Positions 53,520-60,563 of a stretch of 64,000 nt of DNA are shown here, one piece after another. A program made the translations under genes and the position numbers. Origin of the DNA: Allorhodopirellula heiligendammensis (lineage in GTDB: Bacteria > Planctomycetota > Planctomycetia > Pirellulales > Pirellulaceae); the NCBI RefSeq assembly GCF_007860105.1, contig NZ_SJPU01000002.1:1229739-1293738 (forward strand). The letters are read 5' to 3'. How positions within the stretch are numbered: position 1 is the stretch's first letter; every line of letters begins with the position of its first letter. The notes beneath the pieces are model-generated. The model worked only from the letters and a program-made list of their open reading frames with translations. It was not told the origin of the DNA and made no database searches.

Positions 53520-55172
53520 TCAGTCAGCACGGTCAATCATGCTATTGGACCAGAGCCGATAACCACCGCTCAGATTAGCGGCCTCGTATCCGCGCTGGAT
53601 CAGGATTCGCGTTGCCATGTATCCGCGCTGGCCAACCTGGCAATACGCGACAATTTTTTTGTCGACAGGAAGTTCACCGGTGCGTTCACGCAACGTTTCC
53701 AACGGGATGTTAGTTGCGCCAGGGATGTGGCCGGCGGCGAATTCTTGTTCCGTGCGAACGTCGAGCAGGAAGGGCTCATCCCTGGTTGACGGATGCAGGG
53801 TGTCGAGATGAACGATCGGTTGATCACCGCGGAGTACGCCTGAGGCGACGAAGCCAGCCATGTTGATGGGATCTTTGGCATGGCCATATTGCGGCGCGTA
53901 GCAGAGTTCGACTTCTTCCAAGTCATAAACTGTCATGCCCGCTTGAATTGCGATCGCGAGCACATCGATCCGCTTGTCAACTCCGTTGGTGCCAACGCAC
54001 TGGGCGCCCAAGATGGCACCGTCCTGTGGATCGAAGAGCAGCTTCAATGTCATCTGCGTTGCGCCGGGATAGTAGCCCGCGTGGTCCGAGGGGTGAATGT
54101 AGACTTTCTCATAGTTCAATGCGGCACGGTTTAAGAGCTTCTCGCTGAGGCCGGTCATCGCTGCGGTCATCTCAAATGCCCCCACCACGGCGCTGCTTTG
54201 CGTTCCACGGTACGCTGACATTCGTCCAAAAATATGATCCGCAGCAATGCGGCCCTGACGATTGGCGGGGCCCGCGAGCGGAATTTGAACCGTCGCCTTC
54301 GAAACAAAACAGCTCACTTGGCAGACGTCACCCACCGCATAGACATTGGGATCATTGGTCTGCATCTGCGCGTTCGTCCGGATCCCACCGCGTTCCCCAC
54401 ACTTGATCCCAGCGTCAGCTGCCAGTTGGCTCTCAGGCCGCACGCCGATGCTCACTACCGCGAAGTCTGCGGATAGTGTTTCCCCCGACTGCAGTTGCAC
54501 CGTCAGTCCATGTTCGGTTTCCTCGAACGCTTGGACAGATTCATTCAGGCGGATGTCGACGCCGTGTTTTCGGAGGTGCGCTTCGATCGGCATCGCCATT
54601 TCGCGATCCCAGGGTGGCAGGATCTGATCGGCCAATTCGACGATGGTGACATGCATGCCTCGGCGAACGAGGTTCTCAGCAACTTCGATACCGATGAATC
54701 CCGCCCCCACGATGACCGCCTGTTTGGCTCTCGCCGTTGCGGCTTCATGCATGCGATCGGCATCCCCTAAATCACGCAGTTCCATGATCCGGGATGATTC
54801 GATGCCAGGGATCGGTGGCCGAAATGGCGAGGCACCCGTCGCAATGATGAGCTTGTCGTACGATTCGATATAGGTCTTGCCTGAATCAAGATCGTGAACC
54901 GACACGGTCTGGTTGTCGCGATCAATCTGCGTGACTTCGCTACGGACGCGGACGTCCAGCCGATGTCGCTGCCGCAGCATCGCGACGGGCGCGACGAGCA
55001 GTTTATCGCGAGATGCGATTTCGCCACCCACGTAGTAGGGCAGCCCGCAGTTGGCAAAGGAGGGATGAGGCCCGCGTTCCAGGACAATGATTTCAGCCTC
55101 TTCGCTCAACCGCCGAGCTCGTGCCGCCGCCGACGCCCCGCCAGCAACTCCCCCAATGATCACAATCTTCAT
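53520..55172 (-). CDS. CoA-disulfide reductase-type flavoprotein with C-terminal rhodanese domain
   Basis: A 550-residue protein: an FAD/NAD(P)H pyridine-nucleotide disulfide reductase (residues 1-440) and a rhodanese domain (about 445-550). The N-terminus has IVIIGGVAGGASAAARARRL for FAD, then the active-site Cys42 in SFANCGLPYYVGG, the single-Cys arrangement of CoA-disulfide and CoA-persulfide reductases. A second nucleotide fold is VIVGAGFIGIEVAENLV. The rhodanese active loop is YCQVGQRG. It probably reduces CoA or protein persulfides and polysulfides in sulfur detoxification. The ATG at 55172 has GGAG nine bases upstream; a TTG at 55178 is less likely. It lies downstream of the rhodanese-DUF2892 gene on the same strand. 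Confidence 0.9.
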   Translation of the reverse strand: MKIVIIGGVAGGASAAARARRLSEEAEIIVLERGPHPSFANCGLPYYVGGEIASRDKLLVAPVAMLRQRHRLDVRVRSEVTQIDRDNQTVSVHDLDSGKTYIESYDKLIIATGASPFRPPIPGIESSRIMELRDLGDADRMHEAATARAKQAVIVGAGFIGIEVAENLVRRGMHVTIVELADQILPPWDREMAMPIEAHLRKHGVDIRLNESVQAFEETEHGLTVQLQSGETLSADFAVVSIGVRPESQLAADAGIKCGERGGIRTNAQMQTNDPNVYAVGDVCQVSCFVSKATVQIPLAGPANRQGRIAADHIFGRMSAYRGTQSSAVVGAFEMTAAMTGLSEKLLNRAALNYEKVYIHPSDHAGYYPGATQMTLKLLFDPQDGAILGAQCVGTNGVDKRIDVLAIAIQAGMTVYDLEEVELCYAPQYGHAKDPINMAGFVASGVLRGDQPIVHLDTLHPSTRDEPFLLDVRTEQEFAAGHIPGATNIPLETLRERTGELPVDKKIVAYCQVGQRGYMATRILIQRGYEAANLSGGYRLWSNSMIDRAD

Positions 55173-55225
55173 AGTCAATCACTCCCGTTCCGCTGTTTCG
55201 TTATTGCTAACATCGTTGTCTAATT

Positions 55226-55251
55226 CACTTTGCCATTGATTTGGCAAAGTG
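55226..55251 (-). promoter_or_regulatory. Perfect inverted repeat between two sulfur genes
   Basis: CACTTTGCCA, TTGATT, TGGCAAAGTG: 10-base arms with six bases between. It lies between the stop of the rhodanese-DUF2892 gene (55266) and the start of the reductase gene (55172), both on minus. It may be an operator, an attenuator, or an mRNA hairpin that sets relative expression. Confidence 0.5.
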
Positions 55252-55265
55252 ATCCCCGCCCATCA

Positions 55266-55811
55266 TCAAACCGAACAGGAACCGCTATCTCCGCAGCGGT
55301 TCCAGGGCATCTTCGCCAGCATCATGCCCATGCCACAGGTATCGGTGATGCCTGCGAACATCAATCCTGCACCCACGAATGCCGACAGTCCTATGAAGTA
55401 GGGGTGCACGAAGAAACTGAGTATCGCGCCGAGTAAAACGAGCGAGCCCGCGGCGATTCGGACTTGGCGTTCCAGCGAGATCGCTTGCTTACCGCGGACC
55501 ACCGGTAGCCCCGCGTCAACCCATGCCGAGGTGCCCCCGTCGACGTTGACGACGTGCTCAACACCCGCCTCGATGAGTTTTTGTACCGCCTTGCTCGAAC
55601 GATTCCCGCCTTGGCAGATCACGTAAAGCGGTTCATCCGAATTTCGCTGTCGGCTGGTGGCAACAGCTTGTGGGTCGAGCGAATCCAGGGGAAGGTTGCG
55701 TGCGTATGCGGCGTGCACTTGACGGTACTCCACCGGCGTCCGCACATCGATCAGCTCTACCTCTCGGTCGGCAGCCCGGTCGGCTAGCCGCTTGACGTCA
55801 ATCGATTGCAT
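55266..55811 (-). CDS. Rhodanese-DUF2892 membrane protein (YgaP-like)
   Basis: A 181-residue protein. Residues 1-108 form a rhodanese domain with LIDVRTPVEYRQVHAAYARNLPLD and the active-site Cys66 in VICQGGNRSSKA. Residues 112-165 form the DUF2892 part with two membrane helices (AAGSLVLLGAILSFFV; FIGLSAFVGAGLMFAG). This is the layout of YgaP, a membrane sulfurtransferase. The tail has additional cysteines (CGMG and CGDSGSC). The ATG at 55811 has GGAG eight bases upstream and starts at the domain boundary; a TTG at 55844 is not needed. It lies directly after the ArsR gene and the inverted-repeat region. Confidence 0.88.
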   Translation of the reverse strand: MQSIDVKRLADRAADREVELIDVRTPVEYRQVHAAYARNLPLDSLDPQAVATSRQRNSDEPLYVICQGGNRSSKAVQKLIEAGVEHVVNVDGGTSAWVDAGLPVVRGKQAISLERQVRIAAGSLVLLGAILSFFVHPYFIGLSAFVGAGLMFAGITDTCGMGMMLAKMPWNRCGDSGSCSV

Positions 55812-55839
55812 CTCCAAAACTCCACAGTAGTGCGTTAAT

Positions 55840-55881
55840 AACAAATCGTGTTGACGATATATCGCAAGGTGACGATTTGTT
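55840..55881. promoter_or_regulatory. Nested inverted repeats upstream of the rhodanese operon, candidate ArsR operator
   Basis: Outer arms AACAAATCGT (55840-55849) and ACGATTTGTT (55872-55881) are a perfect 10-base inverted repeat. Inside it lies the nearly concentric palindrome CGATATATCG (55855-55864). The segment ATCGCAAGGTGAC (55861-55873) matches GTCGCGAGGTGTC (56300-56312), upstream of the ArsR gene itself, at 10 of 13 bases. Confidence 0.5.
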
Positions 55882-55917
55882 TTTGAAATAGAAACTGTTC
55901 GTTATCTCTGCCCATCG

Positions 55918-56259
55918 CTATTCGAGCTTAGCCTTGGCTGACAGGAATCGTCCTTCGATGCAGGCCATCAGTTGTTCCAAGTGAGGCTCTGCCACGCTGT
56001 AGTACACCCGCCGACCTTCGCGATCGCTCACTAAAAAACCACATCGCTGAAGTAACCGCAAATGCTCTGATCCCACGTTGTCGGGGATCCCACAATCAGC
56101 GGCCAGCTCACCGACGGTATATCGGCCGTGCAGCAGCAACTGGACGATCCGGAGGCGAACGGGGTGTGCCAGCGCCTTCAAACACTCTGCCGCCTCGGCA
56201 AATTCTTCAACACTCCCCGCCGGCTTGGTCGGTTTCGTGTCCGCTTTCTTCGGTGCCAT
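55918..56259 (-). CDS. ArsR-family transcriptional repressor
   Basis: A 113-residue winged-helix repressor. The HTH region is VGELAADCGIPDNVGSEHLRLLQRCGFL (49-76), with a wing containing DREGRRVYYSVAEPH. It has four cysteines: Cys26, Cys56, Cys73 and Cys100. The best-known persulfide sensors of this family (BigR/SqrR) use one Cys in helix 2 and one in helix 5. Here Cys100 is in the right place, but the helix-2 position in LRIVQLLL has no Cys, so the sensing set may be Cys26/Cys100 or Cys56/Cys73 instead. It very likely controls the adjacent rhodanese and reductase genes, and responds to sulfane sulfur, metals or thiol stress. Confidence 0.9.
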   Translation of the reverse strand: MAPKKADTKPTKPAGSVEEFAEAAECLKALAHPVRLRIVQLLLHGRYTVGELAADCGIPDNVGSEHLRLLQRCGFLVSDREGRRVYYSVAEPHLEQLMACIEGRFLSAKAKLE

Positions 56260-56750
56260 GGTGAGTCTCCGGTGGGTGATGACTTAAATGTATCGTAATG
56301 TCGCGAGGTGTCAACTGGTTTTTCAGCAGTCCGCGCGTTCATGCACCCCTGAGAGCTTTTTCTGCTGTGCTGTAGGGGATCGAAGAGGGAAAGGTGACCA
56401 GAGGATCGAATGGAATCAATCATCCGATGCGTTCTCCCGTATTCGTCTACGACGCGGGAGTCGCCGGAAGTATCGAGTCGATTTTGCGGCGGATGACAAC
56501 GGATTTCATTGCAACGTCTGTATCACCGATCACGCCATGTTCTGCCGGCAGGAGTGACCGACTGGTCCACTACCCATTCCAAGCCGCCGTCGGGCTATCT
56601 TCCTGTTGATTTACAGACGCGATGCGCCAGCGATGCGGTCCAGCTCATCCCTCACTGGCGGTTCAGGGGGGCATTTGTACATTCGGATAGCGAAAGCAAT
56701 TCACTCAGCAGGCCATTGGCGCGTGCCAGCGTCAACACTCGAGGTATTCA
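56260..56750. other. 491-bp divergent intergenic region with repeat copy C
   Basis: This separates the ArsR gene (minus) from the peroxiredoxin gene (plus). It contains the ArsR-side operator candidate near 56300 and dispersed repeat copy C. Other open frames in it lack ribosome-binding sites and family features. Confidence 0.45.
56603..56720 (+). repeat. Dispersed intergenic repeat, copy C
   Basis: The most diverged copy: CCTGTTGATTTACAGACGCG, a GCCAGCGATGCG segment, a GGCGGTTCAGG segment, the core TTTGTACATTCGGATAGCGA and an end CAGCAGGCCA. The core has the consensus TTTGTRCAYTCGGRYAGYGA shared with copies A and B. Confidence 0.55.
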
Positions 56751-57401
56751 ATGACAACTTTACGTGATCAAACCACGACGCAGTTCGCCAAGCTACAGCA
56801 AGCGAATCCTGAGTTTGCGGACCAAATTGAGTCCCTTTTGAACAGGGCTCGCGATTTTGGAGAAGGCAATGATGCGATTGCGGTTGGCCAGCCCGCTCCG
56901 AGCTTTGTTCTGCCCAATGCCAATGGTGAACTGATCGAGTTGTCGGATTTACTCGCTGACGGACCAGTGGTGATCATGTTCTATCGTGGCAGTTGGTGTC
57001 CTTATTGCAATTTGCAACTTCGTGCGATGCAGGATCGTTTGGCCGAGATTGCGGAGTTTGGAGGCCAGCTGATTGCGGTGAGTCCGGAGTTTCCCGATGG
57101 ATCGCTGTCGTTGATCGAAAAGGCGGAGCTCCAATTTACCGTGCTGTCGGACCAAAGTGCGCAGGTTTCCTCGCAGTATGGTGTCGCTTGGGAAGTCCCC
57201 GAGTTGATTCTCGATCACATGCAAAACGACCGTGGCCTCGAACTGACGAAGATTAATGATGGCAGTGGCAACGTGCTGCCGATCCCCGCGACATTCGTCG
57301 TTTCGCGCGATGGCGTGGTGAGATGGCGATACGTCAACGTTGATTACCGCCATCGCGCTGAACCTGACGATGTCATCGCAGCGCTTCGCGGACTAGAGTG
57401 A
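56751..57401 (+). CDS. Peroxiredoxin-like protein (AhpC/TSA fold) with CPYC active site
   Basis: A 216-residue thioredoxin-fold protein. Residues 1-45 are a helical lead. The redoxin core starts near GQPAPSFVLPNANGELIELSDLLADGPVVIMFYRGSWCPYCNLQL, with Cys83 and Cys86 forming a CPYC pair instead of the single Cys of classical peroxiredoxins. The later block PATFVVSRDGVVRWRYVNVDYRHR holds the cis-Pro and substrate region. It is likely a peroxide- or thiol-reducing enzyme of the AhpC/TSA-like family. It sits beside the ArsR-controlled sulfur genes; it may share their role, but it has its own promoter region. Confidence 0.85.
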   Translation: MTTLRDQTTTQFAKLQQANPEFADQIESLLNRARDFGEGNDAIAVGQPAPSFVLPNANGELIELSDLLADGPVVIMFYRGSWCPYCNLQLRAMQDRLAEIAEFGGQLIAVSPEFPDGSLSLIEKAELQFTVLSDQSAQVSSQYGVAWEVPELILDHMQNDRGLELTKINDGSGNVLPIPATFVVSRDGVVRWRYVNVDYRHRAEPDDVIAALRGLE

Positions 57402-57484
57402 TGACCCCACTGCCCCGACTACCGTCCGCTGGATTCACCTGTTTTCAGCTTGGCAATGGAGTAACGGATCGGCGGGATCTGGAA

Positions 57485-57937
57485 TCACCTTTTGGCAAGA
57501 CGCTCGTATGTCGCGATCCAGTCTTCGACGCTGATCGCGCGAAGATGCTCGGCGATCAGGTCGAGTGCGAGATCGTCGGTCTGCTTGAACCGAATGCATG
57601 ATTTCCCCATGTTGAGCTTCTTACCGGATTGCTTCCAGCGTTCTTGAAAGGCCTTCAATTGATCAGCGTCACTGTAGAGCGACATGGCATACAAGGAGCA
57701 ATAGTTTTTTTGCGATGCCAGTGACAGGAATGGGAGCGGCTCGGACGGTTTGCAGTGGTATCCGGCTGGATACCGACTATGCGGAACGTAATAGCCGATC
57801 ATGCCGTATTGCATCCCCTCCGCAAAGCCCGGTTGTAAATTGTTTAGGATGAATTGACGCACGGCTATCAGGATGCGTTTCCGCTCCGGATCGAGCTCGC
57901 TCAGATAGTCGTCAACGGTGTGGGCGTCGCTTTTCAT
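57485..57937 (-). CDS. DUF1801 domain protein
   Basis: A 150-residue cytoplasmic protein of the DUF1801 family: VDDYLSELDPERKRILIAVRQFILNNLQPGFAEGMQYGMIGYYVP, then PLPFLSLASQKNYCSLYAMSLY and a C-terminal KLNMGKSCIRFKQTDDLALDLIAEHLR. Proteins of this family (for example YdhG-like) have no proven function; the fold is sometimes compared with a ligand-binding roadblock-like domain. The ATG at 57937 is 16 bp after the preceding small membrane gene, so it is probably the last gene of the two-component operon. Confidence 0.85.
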   Translation of the reverse strand: MKSDAHTVDDYLSELDPERKRILIAVRQFILNNLQPGFAEGMQYGMIGYYVPHSRYPAGYHCKPSEPLPFLSLASQKNYCSLYAMSLYSDADQLKAFQERWKQSGKKLNMGKSCIRFKQTDDLALDLIAEHLRAISVEDWIATYERLAKR

Positions 57938-57953
57938 AGGATCAATTTCGTTT

Positions 57954-58190
57954 TTAGATTCTGCCCAACAACGCTTTGAAAATGTCACGGCGTGATGCAA
58001 GGCGGTAGGCCTCGGGCACCTTCTCGACGTCGCGGGGAATGAAGATGAGCAGAACGAGTGTCGCAAACACGGCTGGCGTTGCCAGGACTGCGTATCGCTG
58101 ATACCCATCCATTCCAAGGAAAAACAAGAACACGCAGAAGAACCAAAAGCCGAAGAACGCGAAGTAGCGGCGGTCGTAGCACTGGGGCAT
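57954..58190 (-). CDS. Small membrane protein with two helices
   Basis: A 78-residue protein with two hydrophobic helices (YFAFFGFWFFCVFLFFLGM and YAVLATPAVFATLVLLIFI) and a basic C-terminal tail (EKVPEAYRLASRRDIFKALLGRI). It lies 6 bp after the sensor kinase stop and 16 bp before the DUF1801 gene. Its place in the two-component operon suggests it could modulate the kinase, but the family is not recognised. Confidence 0.65.
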   Translation of the reverse strand: MPQCYDRRYFAFFGFWFFCVFLFFLGMDGYQRYAVLATPAVFATLVLLIFIPRDVEKVPEAYRLASRRDIFKALLGRI

Positions 58191-58196
58191 GAGTTT

Positions 58197-59474
58197 TCAG
58201 CGTGGGGTTGCTTGGGGAATGGTGAGGGTGAATCGGGCTCCTCCGAGAGAGCTGTCGGCGACACCGACATCACCACCGAGCCGTTGGGATATACGGCGGA
58301 CCAGTGCGAGTCCCAGGCCCGTACCTGGTTGCGAACCTGCGGCGAGCCGCTTGAACGGTTCAAAGACAGCTTCGCGGTCGGCCTCCGAGATCCCGTCGCC
58401 GTCATCTTCGACGTGAATACACCACTGCTGCTCATCCTGGCTGGTGCTCACTTGGACTTGCGAAGCCGCGTACTTGCCCGCATTGCTAACTAAGTTGCCA
58501 ACAGCTCGCAACAGTCCCGCTCGATATGCATAGGTTTGGAGTGAACCGGAGCAGTTGATGGCGCGAAATTGAATATGCGGGTGCAGCGGCGAGTGAAGTT
58601 CAATCGCTTCACCAATGACGTCTTCGAGTGCGACGATCTCGCGTCGACTATTCTCTGTCTGTGCATCGTATCGCGTGTAGTCCAGCAGTTCGCCTACCAA
58701 CACATCCAATTTGTCCGTGGCGTCGTCAATGGAGTCAATCCGCTGTTCTCGTTTCAGATCATCATCAGCCGAACGGACCAGTTCTGTCGCAAATTTGATT
58801 CTCGCCAAGGGCGTGCGAAGTTCATGTGAGACCGCTTGCAATAATTCCTTCTGCGAGCGGAGCAGCGATTCGACACGATCGGCCATCGTATTGAACGCAC
58901 CGACAATGGGCAGCTCGCGTCTTCGTTTGCCTTGCGAGATGCGCGCGGACAAGTCACCTCCGGCAATCGCCAACGCCGCGCTCTCGACGTTCCGCAGTTG
59001 TCGTGCAATCGGTCTGAGTAGGAACGCGATCGCTCCGGCGGCGAGCAGCAAGACGCTACCTAAACCTAACAGGACATCATTGCGAGAGGGGCCAGCGAAC
59101 TGCGGCAGCGGCCCCAGTTCGACCAACAAATTCGTTCCCGTGATCGCGGCAATCATACTGCTGCGGTGCAGCACCGATTCTCCGGCGTCAATGCGGGCTT
59201 TCATCCGAGGCGACATTGGCCGGGCAGATCGCTCAACAATGTTGACGGGGTACGCAAACCGAGTTTGAATGTCCCGCAGCGTCCGATCAAAATTTTCGCG
59301 ACCTCCGCGCAGTAGGTCATCACGGGCAGATAACGTTCCGCCACCCAGTGCGACTTCAATCACTTTAATATTGTCGGATTCCGTCGTCGCTCGAAAAACA
59401 TACGCTTGAATGCACCAGGCGACGAACAGAATGAGAATGACACCAAGATAGAATCGCAGGAACAATCGCGTCAT
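58197..59474 (-). CDS. Sensor histidine kinase
   Basis: A 425-residue membrane kinase. Helix 1 is at about 5-25, a small periplasmic sensor at 26-132, helix 2 at about 134-153, and a HAMP linker at 154-206. The phospho-accepting His is H217 in AVSHELRTPLARIKFA. The ATPase part has the N box NLVSNAGKYA (near 335), G1 EDDGDGIS, F box FEPFKR and G2 GTGLGLALVRR. The architecture resembles the RstB/CpxA-like kinases with small periplasmic sensors. It overlaps the response regulator stop by four bases (59471-59474), so they are a pair. The signal is unknown. Confidence 0.93.
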   Translation of the reverse strand: MTRLFLRFYLGVILILFVAWCIQAYVFRATTESDNIKVIEVALGGGTLSARDDLLRGGRENFDRTLRDIQTRFAYPVNIVERSARPMSPRMKARIDAGESVLHRSSMIAAITGTNLLVELGPLPQFAGPSRNDVLLGLGSVLLLAAGAIAFLLRPIARQLRNVESAALAIAGGDLSARISQGKRRRELPIVGAFNTMADRVESLLRSQKELLQAVSHELRTPLARIKFATELVRSADDDLKREQRIDSIDDATDKLDVLVGELLDYTRYDAQTENSRREIVALEDVIGEAIELHSPLHPHIQFRAINCSGSLQTYAYRAGLLRAVGNLVSNAGKYAASQVQVSTSQDEQQWCIHVEDDGDGISEADREAVFEPFKRLAAGSQPGTGLGLALVRRISQRLGGDVGVADSSLGGARFTLTIPQATPR

Positions 59475-60175
59475 GCTGTCTTCGCCATCAGGTAGCCTAC
59501 TCCACGAATCGATTTGATACGTGTGGGTTGGTTGGGATCATCGTTGAGTTTCCGCCTCAACCGTGAGACACGCAGATCGATCGAACGGTCCAGGCCATCG
59601 TAGGGGAGTTGCAACAGATCGATATAGATATCTTTGCGTTGGACCACCGATCCAGCACGCTGGGCAAGGTATAGGAGCAGTTCGAACTCTGCGGTCGTGA
59701 GATCGACACGCTCGCCAGCGACGGATACCGTGCGACTGGATGCTTCGATCCGCACATCGCCAACGATGACTGCGGTCATGCTAGCGGGCGGTGCCAAGTC
59801 GCCACGGCGTAGATGAACTTTCAACCGCGCCAACAGCGCACGCGGACGAACGGGTTTCGCCATGAAATCGTCAGCGCCCACCTCCAATGCGATCACTTCG
59901 TCGATTTCTTCTCCGCGTGCCGTCAGCACAATGATCGGACCTGAGTACTTTGGCCGTACGGATCGGCACACATTGAATCCATCGGTTCCCGGCAGTCCAA
60001 TGTCCAGAACGACAGCGTCGTAGGCTCGACGCGCAATACGGTCAATTGCGCGGACCCCATCGGATTCGATCGTCACATCAAAGCCCTGCTCCACCAAAAA
60101 CTCTCGTACCATTTCCGCGAGTGGCTGATCATCTTCGACGAGAAGGATGTGGGTTTTCAAAATTTCTTCCGGCAC
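59471..60175 (-). CDS. OmpR-family response regulator
   Basis: A 234-residue regulator. The receiver domain has acidic Asp15 and Asp16, the phosphorylation site Asp58 in VVLDIGLPGTDG, Thr85 and Lys107. The C-terminal winged helix begins near 130 (RIEASSRTVSVAGERVDLTTAEFELLLYLAQRAGSVVQRKDIY), with the DNA-recognition helix near LDRSIDLRVSRLRRKL. It is first gene of the operon with the kinase, the two-helix protein and the DUF1801 protein. Targets are unknown. Confidence 0.94.
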   Translation of the reverse strand: MPEEILKTHILLVEDDQPLAEMVREFLVEQGFDVTIESDGVRAIDRIARRAYDAVVLDIGLPGTDGFNVCRSVRPKYSGPIIVLTARGEEIDEVIALEVGADDFMAKPVRPRALLARLKVHLRRGDLAPPASMTAVIVGDVRIEASSRTVSVAGERVDLTTAEFELLLYLAQRAGSVVQRKDIYIDLLQLPYDGLDRSIDLRVSRLRRKLNDDPNQPTRIKSIRGVGYLMAKTA

Positions 60176-60563
60176 GAGATCGATGAATGGATCCCCTATA
60201 TTCTAGCGACTTTGCTTTGAGGACAGCATTCAAACCCGATCGAAACCGATTGGATTGGTACAGGCTGATACACGATCAAGACGATGTCCCGGCTGCAATA
60301 AATCAAAAGAGCAGCTTCTGGAGCGGCAGACTAGCAACCGAAAATCGGTTCCTCGTAGACGGAGAAGCAAGTCACGTAGGAACCCTCGAGCCTAGAGTGC
60401 GGTGAGGATTTTCTACTTGGACTCCGCTTACCCTATCGGACATCTGATACCTGGCATCGGTGGTGGCGAGCATTGTGAACATGGCGTGGGTTTTTAGGGT
60501 ACGATGGAAAGCCCCCCTGACAAAACCCCGCCTCCATAACGATACGTTCTGTGTCGCGCGCAA
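60176..60563. promoter_or_regulatory. 388-bp divergent intergenic region
   Basis: Between the response-regulator gene (minus) and the PSD1 gene (plus). It should hold the promoters of both. No operator, hairpin terminator or small gene was recognised. Confidence 0.35.
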
